NCBI GenBank assembly: GCA_029207755.1
Contig: JARCOQ010000005.1
Coordinates: 61,391,414 to 61,455,413, forward strand
Direction of reading: 5' to 3'
Origin: Chamaea fasciata
Lineage: Eukaryota > Chordata > Aves > Passeriformes > Sylviidae
DNA length: 64,000 bases
Shown here piece after piece: positions 1 to 64,000 of the stretch (the first letter of the stretch is position 1; each line of letters starts with the position of its first letter). A program made the translations under genes and the position numbers. The notes under the pieces were generated by a model. The model did no database searches. It was not told the DNA's origin and saw nothing but the letters and a program-made list of their open reading frames with translations.

Positions 1-469
1 TTTGCAAGTCAGTAACTTCCAAACCTTTTCAAGTCAGTAACTTCCAAACCTTTTCAACAGGCAAGATAGCCATCATGTGCTCAGAATTATAGAGGACATC
101 CAGTGTCTCTTACTGCCTGTGCTTTTGGGTTGGGTGGCTTTGGCAGAACAGCTAGTAGGAAATCTGTGGAACGCAAGATCCCATTTTAAAGGAAAAAAGA
201 TATCTTTGTTCAGATGCAGAAATATGAAAATGCTCCTCAAAATGTTTTGAGGCTTGTGTGGTACTTCCCCACAGACACACACACCCCTGATAAGCTGGGA
301 GTTTCCTGAGTTAGTGTTTTAGGAAGATATAAAGACTTGGTAATCTTGGGTTGCTTCTTCCAGAGTACTGAAGTCCAATTAGCAGGCAGTAAAATTTCTA
401 GGTTTTAGTATATTCAGTTGTACTTATCAGCTACAGATATTTGGCTTGAATTGATCTTGTTTGTTCCAG
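1..469. other. TCP11L2: TCP11L2 intron (3' part)
   Basis: This is non-coding sequence before the first visible exon. It carries a perfect 25-bp tandem duplication at 6-55 and a short CA run near 276. No other feature is recognised. Confidence 0.7.
6..55. repeat. 25-bp tandem duplication (2 copies)
   Basis: The unit beginning aagtcagtaacttcc is present at 6-30 and again, identical, at 31-55. Perfect identity suggests a recent slip or an assembly duplication at the window edge. Confidence 0.9.
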
Positions 470-605
470 CAGCAAGCCCTCCCAAGGTTATCACATTTGA
501 TGAACTGATGGCAGCTACAAGAAATCTGTCAAACTGGACTCTAGCTCATGAAATTGCTGTAAATGCAAATTTTTGCATAAAACATGAAGACTACCCACAA
601 AACAG
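470..605 (+). CDS. TCP11L2: TCP11L2 exon a (first in window)
   Basis: The acceptor is a tandem ttccag/cag and the donor is AACAG|gtaag. It encodes [17 protein letters not shown] and on to HEDYPQN. It starts 2 nt into a codon and ends after 2 nt of the next one. Confidence 0.92.
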
Positions 606-3600
606 GTAAGAGCCTGAATTTTGCAAGAAGCAGTGCTGGTGCTGGAAGGAGCGGAGAAATGAATGGAGCAGTCTAGACTGTGTTTTGGGAGCTGATTATC
701 CATCACCCAAGAAAGATGTGGTTGCAGGGCATAATATCTAAGGAGGTGTGTTTCCCCACAAGTGATCAGTCTCATCTAAAATAGTTACAAGGACAAAAAC
801 TAGTTGGGAGTCTTTTCCATATCTAATTGATTTACTGCACAGCTTTGCAGGCACAGTGAAACAAATTGTACACAAGGCATTTTGGGATCATTTGGAATCA
901 GAACTGAATGAAGATCCTCCAGAATACAAACATGCTATCAAGCTCTTTGAGGAAATTAAGGAGGTAATGTTGTTCTTTCTTTGTATTGTTTTGTCAGCTT
1001 AGCTCTAAGGGACCCGTTTAGTTCACTGAAGGGTCTCCCTAACTTAGCTGAGCCGACACCTTCTAGTTCTTCCTCTTATAATGTGAAGCTATGATTATTC
1101 AGAGCTGAAAATAGATGTCTATTTGTAGTATATTTATATTAACCAGGAATATGGCCACAAACAAACTGTGGCATGTTCACTCAACCTTCACTGCACAGTG
1201 ATCAGTTGGAAGTCATCTCTTTTCCCAAAGCTTCACATCTCTACTAGCCTGTTTTCAGAACCATACTGTGAGCTTAGGGCATGAACAAGAATATAAACAT
1301 GACTGCACCTGCCCACTTAGACTTCATTGTTTGATTATTGTACAGGTGAGCATACAAACCTTAAATCCTGGCACAATACTAAGTCTTTCAGAATTTTAAG
1401 TTAGTAAATGTTTGTTTTACAGGGCAGCCTCCTAGCTTTTGAAGGAGTCTAGTTGTTGACTTGCTTTTTGCTTTGTTGGCTTTGAGCATTTTTGCAAAAC
1501 TTTTTTCCCCACTACCTTTGATAAAGTTCTGTCTTAAAATCTGTCAACTATATACACCTGACATGAATACTAAAATTTCACTCAAGTGTGTTTCCTAAGT
1601 GGCTTGGTTTTTATTGATAAGCTTTTCCTTTTTTCCCCTTCTACTTTAGATTCTTCTTTCCTTCCTGACTCCTGGAGCAAACAGGATTCACAATCAAATT
1701 TGTGAAGTTCTAGATACGGATCTTATAAGACAGCAGGCAGAACACAATGCTGTTGATATTCCTGGGCTAGCTAACTATATCATCAACACTATGGGAAAGT
1801 TATGCGCTCCAATAAGAGACAACGACATAAAACAGTTAAAAGCAACTGACAATATTGTAGAGTTACTGAGGTTGGTATTTGAATGTGGTTTTTGGAGAAA
1901 AGAACTCCTCTCTGAAAGGGTAGTAGACAGTGGAAGGTGGGGGGCTGGGTAAAGGAAGTCTAAAATTGGGTCAGTTTGCATAACACCTGTTCTCAAACTA
2001 TAGGAAGACTTCCTGAAGCATTAAAGGGCAAGAGCTCTGACACACCGACCAGATTGAGTATCTTACTTTGTAATGAAATGGGTAGGATACCTAGATGAAA
2101 GCAGGCAGCTCTGAACATCTAAGCCAACAACTCTTGCAATAATCTTTGTTTCAGAAACTCTTTTTTTCTCTCTTGTTCATTCTTACAGAATGTAAACAGC
2201 ACACTTGTACGGTTTCTTCCTGAAGTGTTAATTGCCTGCTTCTTGTGGAAGGCCAAACTTTAGATTTAAAAGCTCTTCAGTTATGATCTTACTGCTTGAA
2301 CTTGAGTAAAACATTTTCATTACCGGGCCGAAAACAGTGGTCCTTAGGTACACTGAAATATTAAGAGTAAGTGGTAGTTGTTCTCTTGTGTATATATAGG
2401 GATCAAAGCAACTGGGTCAGGATTGTTTCTCATACTGCAATCAGTGACCAAAAGGTTAAAAGCTATTAATTTAGGCTGAAATATACCGATCCATGTAGTT
2501 TTTGAAAAACTTATAGGGCTGTAGCATTTAGTGATGCTACATTAGTCCTGTTCTCTTTAACTTAGACCAACCCTTATATATACTACTCCTTCAAGAATTC
2601 CAGATTATAGGTAACGTATCTGTTTACTCTGAAATGTCAGTGAAGGAGTTCACTGCTCCCAGAATTGAAATTAAAGTGATAATGTACATGTGCTTCATGT
2701 GTCCTGGTGAAAATCAATAGGCTAAATTAAACTCTGAAATTTTAAATTCCTCTTTTCAGACAAATATTCCATGTTTTGGACCTGATGAAAGTGGATATGG
2801 CAAATTATACAATTAAAAGTCTTAGACCATACCTCTGGCATAACTTGGTGGATTACGAAAGAACAAAATTCCAGGAAATTCTTGAAGAAACCCCAAGTAT
2901 GTACCGTGCTATATTTAATTTAAACCTTTCTTTGAAAAGAAGACTGTTTAAATATGTGCTGTGAAAACTCTGTAAGTTCCAGAGGGAGCTTAGAGGAAAA
3001 CCTAAATTTCTTGTCTGTATCTAAGTAATGGAAATATTTTTTGACAAGCTATCACTGGGTGATGGCTTAACTTGCTGTCAAGTTTGTCTCTAATCTGGGG
3101 CACTTTCAGACAAACTTATATTTGCCAAACTGGTTGGTGTCTGGAAAACAAACAAGAGGTGACTCTTGGTGTCTGGATGCAGAAGCTCTACATAAGATGA
3201 GACTTTTCTCTTCTGTGTACAACGGTTCTGTTGTTACTGTGAAGTAAACATGTAAAACCAGTTAGTATGCCTGAAACTTGGAAGGGGTAAGATCAATTTT
3301 TTAATAAAAAGTCAGGCTCTGAACAAAATTTCTTAGATGATACAAAGTCAACTTAAAACCATTATTACGCGCTTTGTGTAATTTGGTTAAACAGTGTTCA
3401 GAAATACATCCTCCAAGAAAAATAGTGAGCTTGCTAACATCTGGAGCAGTGGCTTCTAAAATGGGAGCTCTAAGCCACTGATAGGGCCTGCAGTGTTCAT
3501 ATAATGCAGCCTGAGAAAAGCTGTACCACAACAAATCAAATGTTTTAATTGTCATTTGCCTCTACTTTTTGGTTTTATGCCCTGTCTGATAAGTGGCCTC

Positions 3601-5651
3601 TCCGGAAAAAGGAAAACAATCCTTTGTGAACTCAAATTTTGAGACTTCTATTACCTAAAAATCTTGTCTGAAGTCTTAACAATTTGTGGCCGGGTTTGCA
3701 CAAACCATGTAGAATTTAGAGGTGTCCAGAACATCAGTGGAAGAAAATGAGTGAGAGAATTACTGTGTGTGAAGACTCAGCTGTCCACTCTAAGTCTTCA
3801 GAAGTTTGATTTTTTTACTTCTTCAGAAGCTGTTTTTTTCTCGAGGTAGTGCTTCTTTTGATGAAGGCATGCAGTAAATCTGTGCTATTTGCAATACTTA
3901 GGTGCTCTGAATCTCACAACAGAATGGATAAAGGAATCGATAGAAGATGAATTGTCATCTATTTCTGATGAGTCTTCATCATCCCCTGGTGCTGATAGTA
4001 GTTCAAAACCAATTATTAGTCCTACACTGGTGCTAAACAATGGCTACTTGAAACTGTTACAGTGGGATTATTGCAAAACATTTCCAGAGGTAAGAAACGT
4101 ATTTTGGTGTCCTCAGATTGCCAGCTATATGAAATCATTGGTGTGATATAATAATCCTGCTATTGATGACAGTAAGTGAATATTCTCTTGCACTCCTTAA
4201 ATTCCTGCACAGTAAATTTGAAATTTGGAGATTATATTCTAGTCCAGTTTCTGAAATTTGAGATGGGCAAGTCAACAACCAGAAAAGAACAAGGTAAAGG
4301 TTGTTCTCCCTCTTTCCAATCATAGCTCACCAGCTCCACCCTAAGAGCAGTCTTGGCTGTGGTCAAAGGCTGGGCCTTGTATTGACAGTACTTGGCTTTC
4401 TCTGTCTTTAAAAGAGCTGGCTGTTGCACCCTGTTTTCCTAACAGCAGCAGGAATTGGTGGGATCACTGTTTGGAACAGAATCAGTAAAAAGCTAAGGCT
4501 GCCAAAGTAGGTATTTACCCTTTCTCAGTGCATGTAAATTATTGCTTCAAGACTCAGTGGTCAGTTTTTCCCTCCAGTTCCTGATTACTGACCTCTGTAA
4601 CTTTCCAGAAAGCCAGTGTGAAATTTGCCTTCAGTGGGGGCTAAAATTTGCGTTGCCAGGGAGGGCCTTAGCTACATGTAGGGTGGCCTGGCAGAGAATT
4701 TGCTAAATACATAGGGATGCTCTTGGTGTTCTCAGCCAGTGGACAGAAGGGAAAACATTTTCTTACCTTTCTGTGAATGGTTTCGATTAAAAACTACATA
4801 TAGATGTCCTTTTGTGGATCTAGTTTGCCATACTATGAAATTGCTACCAACTACAGTTGGATGTTAATGCCCCAGTGCTGCTCAGGATGAGCTCTTTGTA
4901 ACCTAAAATTAACTCCGGCTATGTCTTGCTGTGGGGATTACTTATGTTCCTGGTATGATCAGCTGGCTTTTTGCCTGGAGTAGGTGATGTTTCACTTGTA
5001 GAACCTGCTTTGGTGGTTGTCAAGCACAGTTGTTCATTATTATCCATCAGTTACAAATCTTGGCATTTTTTCAAGACACCCAAATCCGGAAGACTATTCT
5101 GTCTGTAACTTGGTCATTACAATGTCCTCTGGATCCTCAGAGCATTCCATGTCGTGGGCTGAATTGTTGGTTGCAGTTTGGTCAGCAGTGATGAGGAATA
5201 AGGTGCAATGTCCTCAGTTTCCTCATTACTTTTCTTCCCATCACAGGTTTGCTTCTGGTACTTGTACATAATGCCACTTCATGCTATACTACATATTTAG
5301 GGTATTTGAGTGGCTGTTTCCTTTGGGTTTGTGTATTTGTGATTAAAACTAGTAGTGCTTCATGACTACATCCTAGATCTTCCGTTTCCTGTCTCTCTCC
5401 CTCCATATTCCTAAATTAGTATTATTGTTTCAATTCTAGACTCTAATAACAGATGAAGTTCGTCTTCAGGAGCTGAGAGAAAAGCTCAATCAGTTAAAAG
5501 TCATAGCTTGTGTTTCTCTCATAACAAACAACATGGTGGGTGCAGCAATTGTAGATGTGCCTGATTTTGCTGACCAGCTGAAAAGGATCTCCCTTCCTCT
5601 TCTTGAAGGCATGAACAAGAAGTAAGGCCTTTTTTTACTCCTTTTTTAACT

Positions 5652-5690
<39 letters not shown>

Positions 5691-7369
5691 ACAGGAAACA
5701 ATTGGAAACAATTCTAGTGGCATAGCTGGTGCTTTGTTACTAATAGGAAGATACCAAATTTTAATCATTCATATATTCCCTTTATGATAGAAGGCCACTA
5801 TATGTTAGATGTGTTTTCAAAGGTAGATTTTAATGAAATCTTAGTCTTGATGTTTATGTACAGATTTTGCAACCTAGTAGGAGAATTCATTCATACACTC
5901 CTAATACTGGGGAGACTGTGTCAATACATTCACTAAATCCTCTTGGGAGTTGCGTCAAACTTCTTGTTGGTAGTTCAAGTTACTTGGCTGCCTATTTCTT
6001 TGTCTGCTTGTATTACAAGCAAATCTGATGTATGTGGCTGCCTTTTAGGAGAGTTTTCCACTCTGTTTTTTCTCAGGAAATGCTATGCACGTGGCCCAGA
6101 AAAACACTTAGGCACAAGGATGACGTGAACGCTGTCACTGCTGCACACTTGAAATTACCTTTCCCATTTGAATCACAACTAGATCCTTATTTTATCTTCC
6201 ACATAGAGATTTTCGTGCGTATGTAGGTTTACATAAATCTGCAGCAAAAGATGAAAACTTTTCAGAATTCTCATTGCAGAGACCAGGTTTAAAATAAAAG
6301 GGATATATGTGAGGGCACTTTACAACCTATGCTACAGAAACTGCAGAATTTAATGCTTTTCTGTTTCTTGCAGAAGTTTTGACTTGAAGGAGGCTCTGAA
6401 TGCTATTGGCATCCATATTTGCAGCACAGTGAACAAGTCTCTAAGTGAAAGAGGTGTTCCCACTCTTACTGAAGAAATGCAGAGTAATTTAATGGGTCAA
6501 ATCGCTCATATTGTTGAGAAGAATAATCCTGTCTGTTCCTTGATTGGTAAGTAAGATACTACCCAATTGTCAAATTGTATGTGTCTGTTTGTAAACTTAC
6601 TCCAACAAGCTTAATCAACTGTCTAATTATCTTCCAAAAGCATTTTCTTACTGCAGTAAAATACTGGCTCAACTATGACTAAGGAAATGTCGTTTGCTTA
6701 GAAATGGTGTTCTTGGTATGCTGCAGAGTGTGGTTAGTCACAGCTAGAAATAATTGTAAAAATGCATGTAGAGACAAGCCTAGGCAGCCTAGTATTTTGG
6801 AGAAGAATGTAGAAAAAAATGAGTGTTATTTAGTCTTCTGTCCATTCTGGGTTAAAACCTAGTGGGTTTGGTTTTTTTCCCTTTGAGTCTATTTCATATT
6901 AGTTAATGTAACTTGTTGCAGTGGGTTTGTGCTGTGTTCACCTTGCAGTAGCCAAATTTAAGAAGCTTACAGTATTGTTTCCCACCCCAACACAATCTTG
7001 GGAAAGAGTTGTTGCTTATATTGTTGGATTTTTTTGCTGTGCTGATGTGCAGGGTGCTTACAAAGTGACTGTGGCATCATCTTGGTTTACATTTATTCTG
7101 AGCACACTTTATATTCCATTTCAGACAAACGAATCCAGCTCTTCATGAGAAGCTTGCTTGCTCTTCCGAGTTTTCAGAAGTGTATGCCTACTATGCCAGG
7201 AGGCCTTTCTGTGATTCAGGCAGAGATGGAGTGTCTGGGATCTCAGTATGCAAGCATTGTAAACTTCAATAAAAAAGTGTATGGACCATTCTATGCAAAC
7301 ATACTTAGAAAACTGCTTTTTCCTGAGGCAGCAATGGAGAAAACAGAAGCAGAAGCATCTAGCAATTAA
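470..7369 (+). CDS. TCP11L2: TCP11-like protein 2, eight 3'-terminal coding exons (5' end outside window)
   Basis: Exons 470-605, 843-963, 1650-1870, 2760-2896, 3902-4089, 5440-5621, 6374-6546 and 7125-7369 join in frame (the first begins with 2 nt of a split codon) to give about 466 residues and a TAA stop. The family's usual length is about 520, so roughly the first 50 residues lie upstream. The product matches the vertebrate TCP11L2 sequence I know almost throughout. Recognisable stretches are [16 protein letters not shown] near the start, [51 protein letters not shown] and, near the end, [15 protein letters not shown]. The TCP11 domain fills most of it. I see no signal peptide or membrane segment. 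A serine-rich acidic linker (about residues 185-205 of the visible part) is the only low-complexity section. The molecular function is poorly known; the founding member TCP11 acts in sperm. POLR3B follows about 3.4 kb downstream, as in human. No frameshift or stop interrupts the frame. Confidence 0.95.
843..963 (+). CDS. TCP11L2: TCP11L2 exon b
   Basis: The acceptor is tgcacag|C, chosen because it completes the split Ser codon and gives [16 protein letters not shown]. The AG eight bases further on would break the frame. The donor is GAG|gtaatg and the exon ends in phase 0. Confidence 0.92.
1650..1870 (+). CDS. TCP11L2: TCP11L2 exon c
   Basis: The acceptor is ctactttag and the donor CTGAG|gttggt. 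It encodes [16 protein letters not shown] through [17 protein letters not shown], the most conserved part of the family, and ends 2 nt into an Arg codon. Confidence 0.94.
2760..2896 (+). CDS. TCP11L2: TCP11L2 exon d
   Basis: The acceptor is tcttttcag and the donor CCCCA|gtatgt, leaving one base of a Ser codon. It encodes [18 protein letters not shown] and [14 protein letters not shown]. Confidence 0.93.
3902..4089 (+). CDS. TCP11L2: TCP11L2 exon e
   Basis: The acceptor is tacttag and the donor CCAGAG|gtaaga. It encodes [16 protein letters not shown], a serine-rich linker ([16 protein letters not shown]) and [15 protein letters not shown]. It ends in phase 0. Confidence 0.93.
4090..5439. other. 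TCP11L2: TCP11L2 intron between exons e and f
   Basis: A 1.35-kb intron. It has an open frame of 84 codons at 5017-5271 without homology I can name. Nothing else stands out. Confidence 0.7.
5440..5621 (+). CDS. TCP11L2: TCP11L2 exon f
   Basis: The acceptor is caattctag and the donor AAGAA|gtaagg. It encodes [18 protein letters not shown] through [12 protein letters not shown] 36-base T run begins 32 bases past the donor. Confidence 0.93.
5654..5689. repeat. T36 homopolymer
   Basis: Thirty-six uninterrupted T in the intron just after TCP11L2 exon f. It could be the reversed A-tail of a retroposed insert or simple slippage. Confidence 0.95.
6374..6546 (+). CDS. TCP11L2: TCP11L2 exon g
   Basis: The acceptor is tttcttgcag and the donor TTGATTG|gtaagt. 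It encodes [17 protein letters not shown] through [11 protein letters not shown], leaving one base of an Asp codon. Confidence 0.93.
7125..7369 (+). CDS. TCP11L2: TCP11L2 last coding exon
   Basis: The acceptor is atttcag. It encodes [38 protein letters not shown] and [15 protein letters not shown], and ends ...EASSN with TAA at 7367-7369. Confidence 0.94.
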
Positions 7370-8027
7370 AAAATGTACCTTTTTTTAATCTTCCAAGACA
7401 GTGGGGGAGTCACATCTCTAAGAACAGCCTACTCCAGTGACTGTTGATGGGAAGAGGTCTTGTAAAATGTATACAGATAGTTTCTGAAATTCACTGTAAA
7501 GAAATTAATGTCAAGGTCATATATATATTTTAAAAGAAAAATATTTGTTTAATGGATTGTCACTTGTAATGGCCAGTGAATTATTAATTTCCATAGCAAA
7601 CATTTATTATGACTCACAGTGGGAAAGAGCTGGCAATGTACTTACTGTTTTGCCACCATCAAAACAATGTTATTTTTCAACTCAAATATATTTACATACA
7701 TAGCACTGCATATTAGGAAATGACAAAACAACTGTAGATAAAATGTCCTATTGCTTACACTGTATTTTTGTAGAGTAACATCTCAGACAACAATTATGTT
7801 TCTGAAAATACTTTGAAGAAGAAAGTTAGCATAGCTGCTTGAGTAACCAAACCCAGGTTCGTACTCGGCCAAGTTCAGGTACTCTTGCAATTACTGGACC
7901 CAGAACTTTGCCTCTGTTACATTAAGGAAAGTGTTACAAGCTGTTTGCAGGATAGCAGTTACAGAAGCAGCATGCACCACTTCAAGTAGGAATCATTCAG
8001 AACTTCTCAACTCTAATTGAGATTAAC

Positions 8028-8033
8028 AATAAA
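8028..8033 (+). terminator. TCP11L2: Candidate poly(A) signal AATAAA (proximal)
   Basis: Canonical hexamer about 660 bases after the stop. Use not established. Confidence 0.35.
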
Positions 8034-9030
8034 CACCTAAGAAACATGATTTTGGGGGGGTGGAGTAAATTTCTGTATATAGTGTGTATAAGCATTTTGT
8101 TTATTCAGTGGAGGTCAGACAGATTTTTAATACATGTATGTATTGATCTTTGAGCCTAATGGATGGGTATGAAGTATTTTTAAGTTAGGTCTTTCTAACC
8201 TTTATTCCCTAAAGCACTTAAAACTGACCTTACAGCGTAGCACAGAAGAACTACCCCTTATCCAAGAGAATGTAAGTTTCTCACAAGATACTCTTAGACC
8301 TGAAAGCAAGAACCCAAGTAATTAGTAATTTCTGAAAATATTATTAGATTCACTTTTTTATGGAGTGTGTGAGAAATGCTCCTGTTTTCCTAAAATTTCT
8401 TTGGACTGGGCTCCCATACTTAGTTCCCATTTAAGACATTGGAAATCTTGCATACAGGAATTGAATAGGATTGAAATTGAGAAATGTGGAAGTGAAATTC
8501 CTAAGTTTACACAGGCTATATTTTGCATCAGATTACTGGGATTAGATAGTGCTGGAATACATATTATAGACATGTTCTTGTCTATGAAATTTAATAATTT
8601 ACTTGAAAATGATATTTTAATATATTACCATATAATACTTCTTTTAAGATGTCATATACAGAAAACCCTAGCGTGGTACAAGTTAGAGCTTGTTTTTAAT
8701 ATTTTATATTACAATCTATTTTTTATGAAGAGACAAAACCTGTAAAAGTATCATGCATCACACAAATTATGTACATTACTGTGTCTATCATAAAGGTCTA
8801 GAAAAAACTGGGCATTTATTAGCACTGTGGTTTTGTAGTCCATTTCTACAGGAATGTGTACTCTTTCTAGCAAAGGAAATTACTTCTATTCAGTTGTTCT
8901 TCAGTGTCCAAGGACTTTGGTCACATGTACATGTTAAGGTACATGTACATGTTACTTTCTTCCAAATGCCTTTTTTAGAGAAATTTCTCTAGTGCACTTC
9001 TGTTCTATCCCTTGTGAAAACATTGCACAA

Positions 9031-9036
9031 AATAAA
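9031..9036 (+). terminator. TCP11L2: Candidate poly(A) signal AATAAA (distal)
   Basis: Canonical hexamer about 1.66 kb after the stop. Use not established. Confidence 0.45.
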
Positions 9037-9734
9037 GATGAACACATATTTTAAAGGGAACTGTTTCCTGGAAAACCTGAGAGAAAGGAACTCTTAGACT
9101 ATAACTGTGCCACTAGTTAAGCCAGGCTTGCTCAGATGAATATGAAATTTTGGTAGGCAATTCAAAATCATTAAGAGGAATGCATTTCAAAAGCAGGTAG
9201 GGGGAATGAATCGTAAAGATTTGCTACAACTTTAGAAATACCTACATGATTTTGAGCTTCAGCCAAAAGAGGATTTTATGAACATGTGAAGGTGATTGCT
9301 CACATGATTACGAACTTACTATTTTAATATTTTATATGCATTTGATTGTACAAGCAAATATCAAACTATAGCTCTTTAATGAACTGGGGAAACTGTCATA
9401 CTAGTTTTCACCAGTAAGAAAGCATTTATTGGGAGGGTTGGTAATTAGGGTGACTTGTAAAGGGCATTTTATAGCATGGCCTGTGTTTCAAGTGATTGTT
9501 TAATGTGTTTAAATGTTTCAGACATGGACATTGCATCTGTTTAATGTCATGTGTTGCATGCTGTTTGTGCTACTGAGTCTGAAATGCACTTGCCTCTACT
9601 CTATAAAGTTGTCCTTGTGAAACAAGATGCCATTCTGTAGTAGCTTTGTTAAAAAACAAGTATTTGAGGGTTTGTATGCATTAAATTTTGTTTGTGATAC
9701 CATCAGTGGTGAAAAGCCATTTTTACAAACTTTA

Positions 9735-9740
9735 TTAAAT
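9735..9740 (+). terminator. TCP11L2: Candidate poly(A) signal ATTAAA
   Basis: Common variant hexamer about 2.4 kb after the stop, following sequence that still resembles a 3' UTR. Use not established. Confidence 0.35.
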
Positions 9741-9749
9741 GCAACGGAT

Positions 9750-10510
9750 TGTTAAATGCCAAAGATGACTCCACTAATATTCTGTTGTGACCGTTTTTCT
9801 GTTACTTCTCGGGAGCAGCTCCAGTGCGCAGTAATGACTTTAACCCAGCTGTACAAATAATACTCACACAGTGCCTGCTTAAATCTGACTACTTGGACGA
9901 AGGATGTATTGGGTTTGCATGGCAGAGTTGGAGGGCGAGCGGACTGCAGGGGTGGCGTCTGTGAGAAGCTGCTCCAAGCTTCCCCCTGTGTCCGACGGAG
10001 GCCTCGCATGGATTAAACATAGATTGCCACGTATTAAACAAATACTCCACTGACTCTGCGCTTCGGGCAGGAAAGCAAATGGAAGGAGTCTGAAATGTTA
10101 TTCCTCTTTAGGGTAGGGGCCTTTGTGTCCGGGATGGGTGGAACCCAGACCCAACCCCGTGAATGTCACTCGTGGAACCGGAGCCAAAACAGACGTGTGT
10201 ATGTACTGTTTTCATACTCTGCTTTTAGAACTTACTTACCAATTATTATATTTACACACATATATAGATCTCGAAACCTTACTCCCACAGGAATCTGCAG
10301 AGATCACTAGTGCTTCTTGTTTTGTCTTGAACTGGAGCAGAGCAGCAGCTCCCCATCTCACTGTGGTTTTGATGTCTCTATAGCACCGACCCTTGTAAAG
10401 GAGAACAAATAAATTTGTAGGTGATTCAGCTACAGCATTCAATAACAATAATAACGCTAAAAGCTGATGCCCCTCGTCGCTTTACAGGCTAAAAACTGCA
10501 GGAAAGCTGT
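9750..10510. other. Intergenic sequence between TCP11L2 and POLR3B
   Basis: Short open frames occur on both strands but none resembles a known protein. No repeat is recognised. Confidence 0.6.
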
Positions 10511-10604
10511 TTAAAGCCCAACTGCTCCGGGTGCCTGCCGCATCCCGGGGGATTCAGGGAGGACCCCCGAGCGCTGCCAGGACCGCAGTGTCCCGGGAGG
10601 GGCC

Positions 10605-10647
10605 GGGCACCGTGAGGGGCGGGCTCCCGGGCACCGTGAGGGGCGGG
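10605..10647 (+). promoter_or_regulatory. POLR3B: Duplicated GC box (19-bp direct repeat)
   Basis: The 19-mer gggcaccgtgaggggcggg occurs at 10605-10623 and again at 10629-10647. Each copy carries a GGGGCGGG Sp1/KLF-type box. The repeat ends about 125 bases before the ATG. Confidence 0.75.
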
Positions 10648-10772
10648 CGGCTGGGCCCCGGCCGCGCTCAGCGCTGGGCGGCTGCCGGGCTGCACGGGGC
10701 CGGAACCTTCGGGCGCGGCTCCGGAGCGCGGGGGGACGCGCTGTGCTGCGGCGCCGCGGTGCGCGGGTGGCC

Positions 10773-64000
<53,228 letters not shown>

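Larger units (their letters stand above)
7370..9750 (+). other. TCP11L2: TCP11L2 3' UTR (extent approximate)
   Basis: AT-rich sequence after the stop codon. Candidate poly(A) signals are AATAAA at 8028-8033, AATAAA at 9031-9036 and ATTAAA at 9735-9740. I cannot tell which are used, so the 3' end is uncertain. An open frame of 126 codons at 8365-8745 falls in this region and looks like chance. Confidence 0.55.

Noticed and set aside
849..850. AG at 849-850 as acceptor of TCP11L2 exon b
   Set aside because: It would shift the frame by 8 bases. The AG at 841-842 restores the family sequence.
8365..8745. 126-codon open frame after TCP11L2
   Set aside because: It lies in the 3' UTR, is composed of AT-rich codons and matches no protein I know.

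Overview
This is vertebrate nuclear DNA, most likely from a bird. Coding sequence is split into short exons with GT/AG borders and separated by AT-rich introns. The only transposon relics I recognise with confidence are short, decayed CR1 LINE fragments, the typical avian repeat. Two neighbouring protein genes lie head-to-tail on the + strand: TCP11L2 (its last 8 coding exons) and POLR3B (its first 23 coding exons). The same two genes are adjacent in human 12q23, so this is conserved amniote synteny. I cannot name the species.

Layout: 1-469 is the end of a TCP11L2 intron. 470-7369 holds eight TCP11L2 exons ending in a TAA stop. About 7370-9750 is its 3' UTR, with several candidate poly(A) signals. 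About 9750-10500 has no recognised feature. About 10510-11110 is a CpG-rich promoter island with duplicated GC boxes, and POLR3B starts at ATG 10773. POLR3B exons 1-23 run to 59466 and encode about 901 of roughly 1,130 residues. The last quarter of the protein, with the anchor/clamp end and its zinc-binding cysteines, lies beyond the window. 59467-64000 is intron.

All annotated exons join in frame with no internal stop, so both genes look intact. POLR3B is the second-largest subunit (RPC2) of RNA polymerase III. It forms the protrusion, lobe, fork and hybrid-binding parts of the catalytic core that makes tRNA, 5S rRNA and U6 RNA. TCP11L2 is a TCP11-family protein of poorly defined function. 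Nothing suggests the two genes act together; they are simply neighbours.

I see no new multi-gene system. The items most worth checking are inside POLR3B introns: (1) a 75-nt exon-like segment at 48665-48739 with strong splice sites and a phase that fits the flanking exons, followed by a possible alternative last exon at 49039-49333; (2) a decayed antisense reading frame at 45824-46923; (3) a near-perfect hairpin at 42580-42663; and (4) an antisense stretch near 38111-38365 resembling the C-terminal part of an L1-type LINE ORF2.
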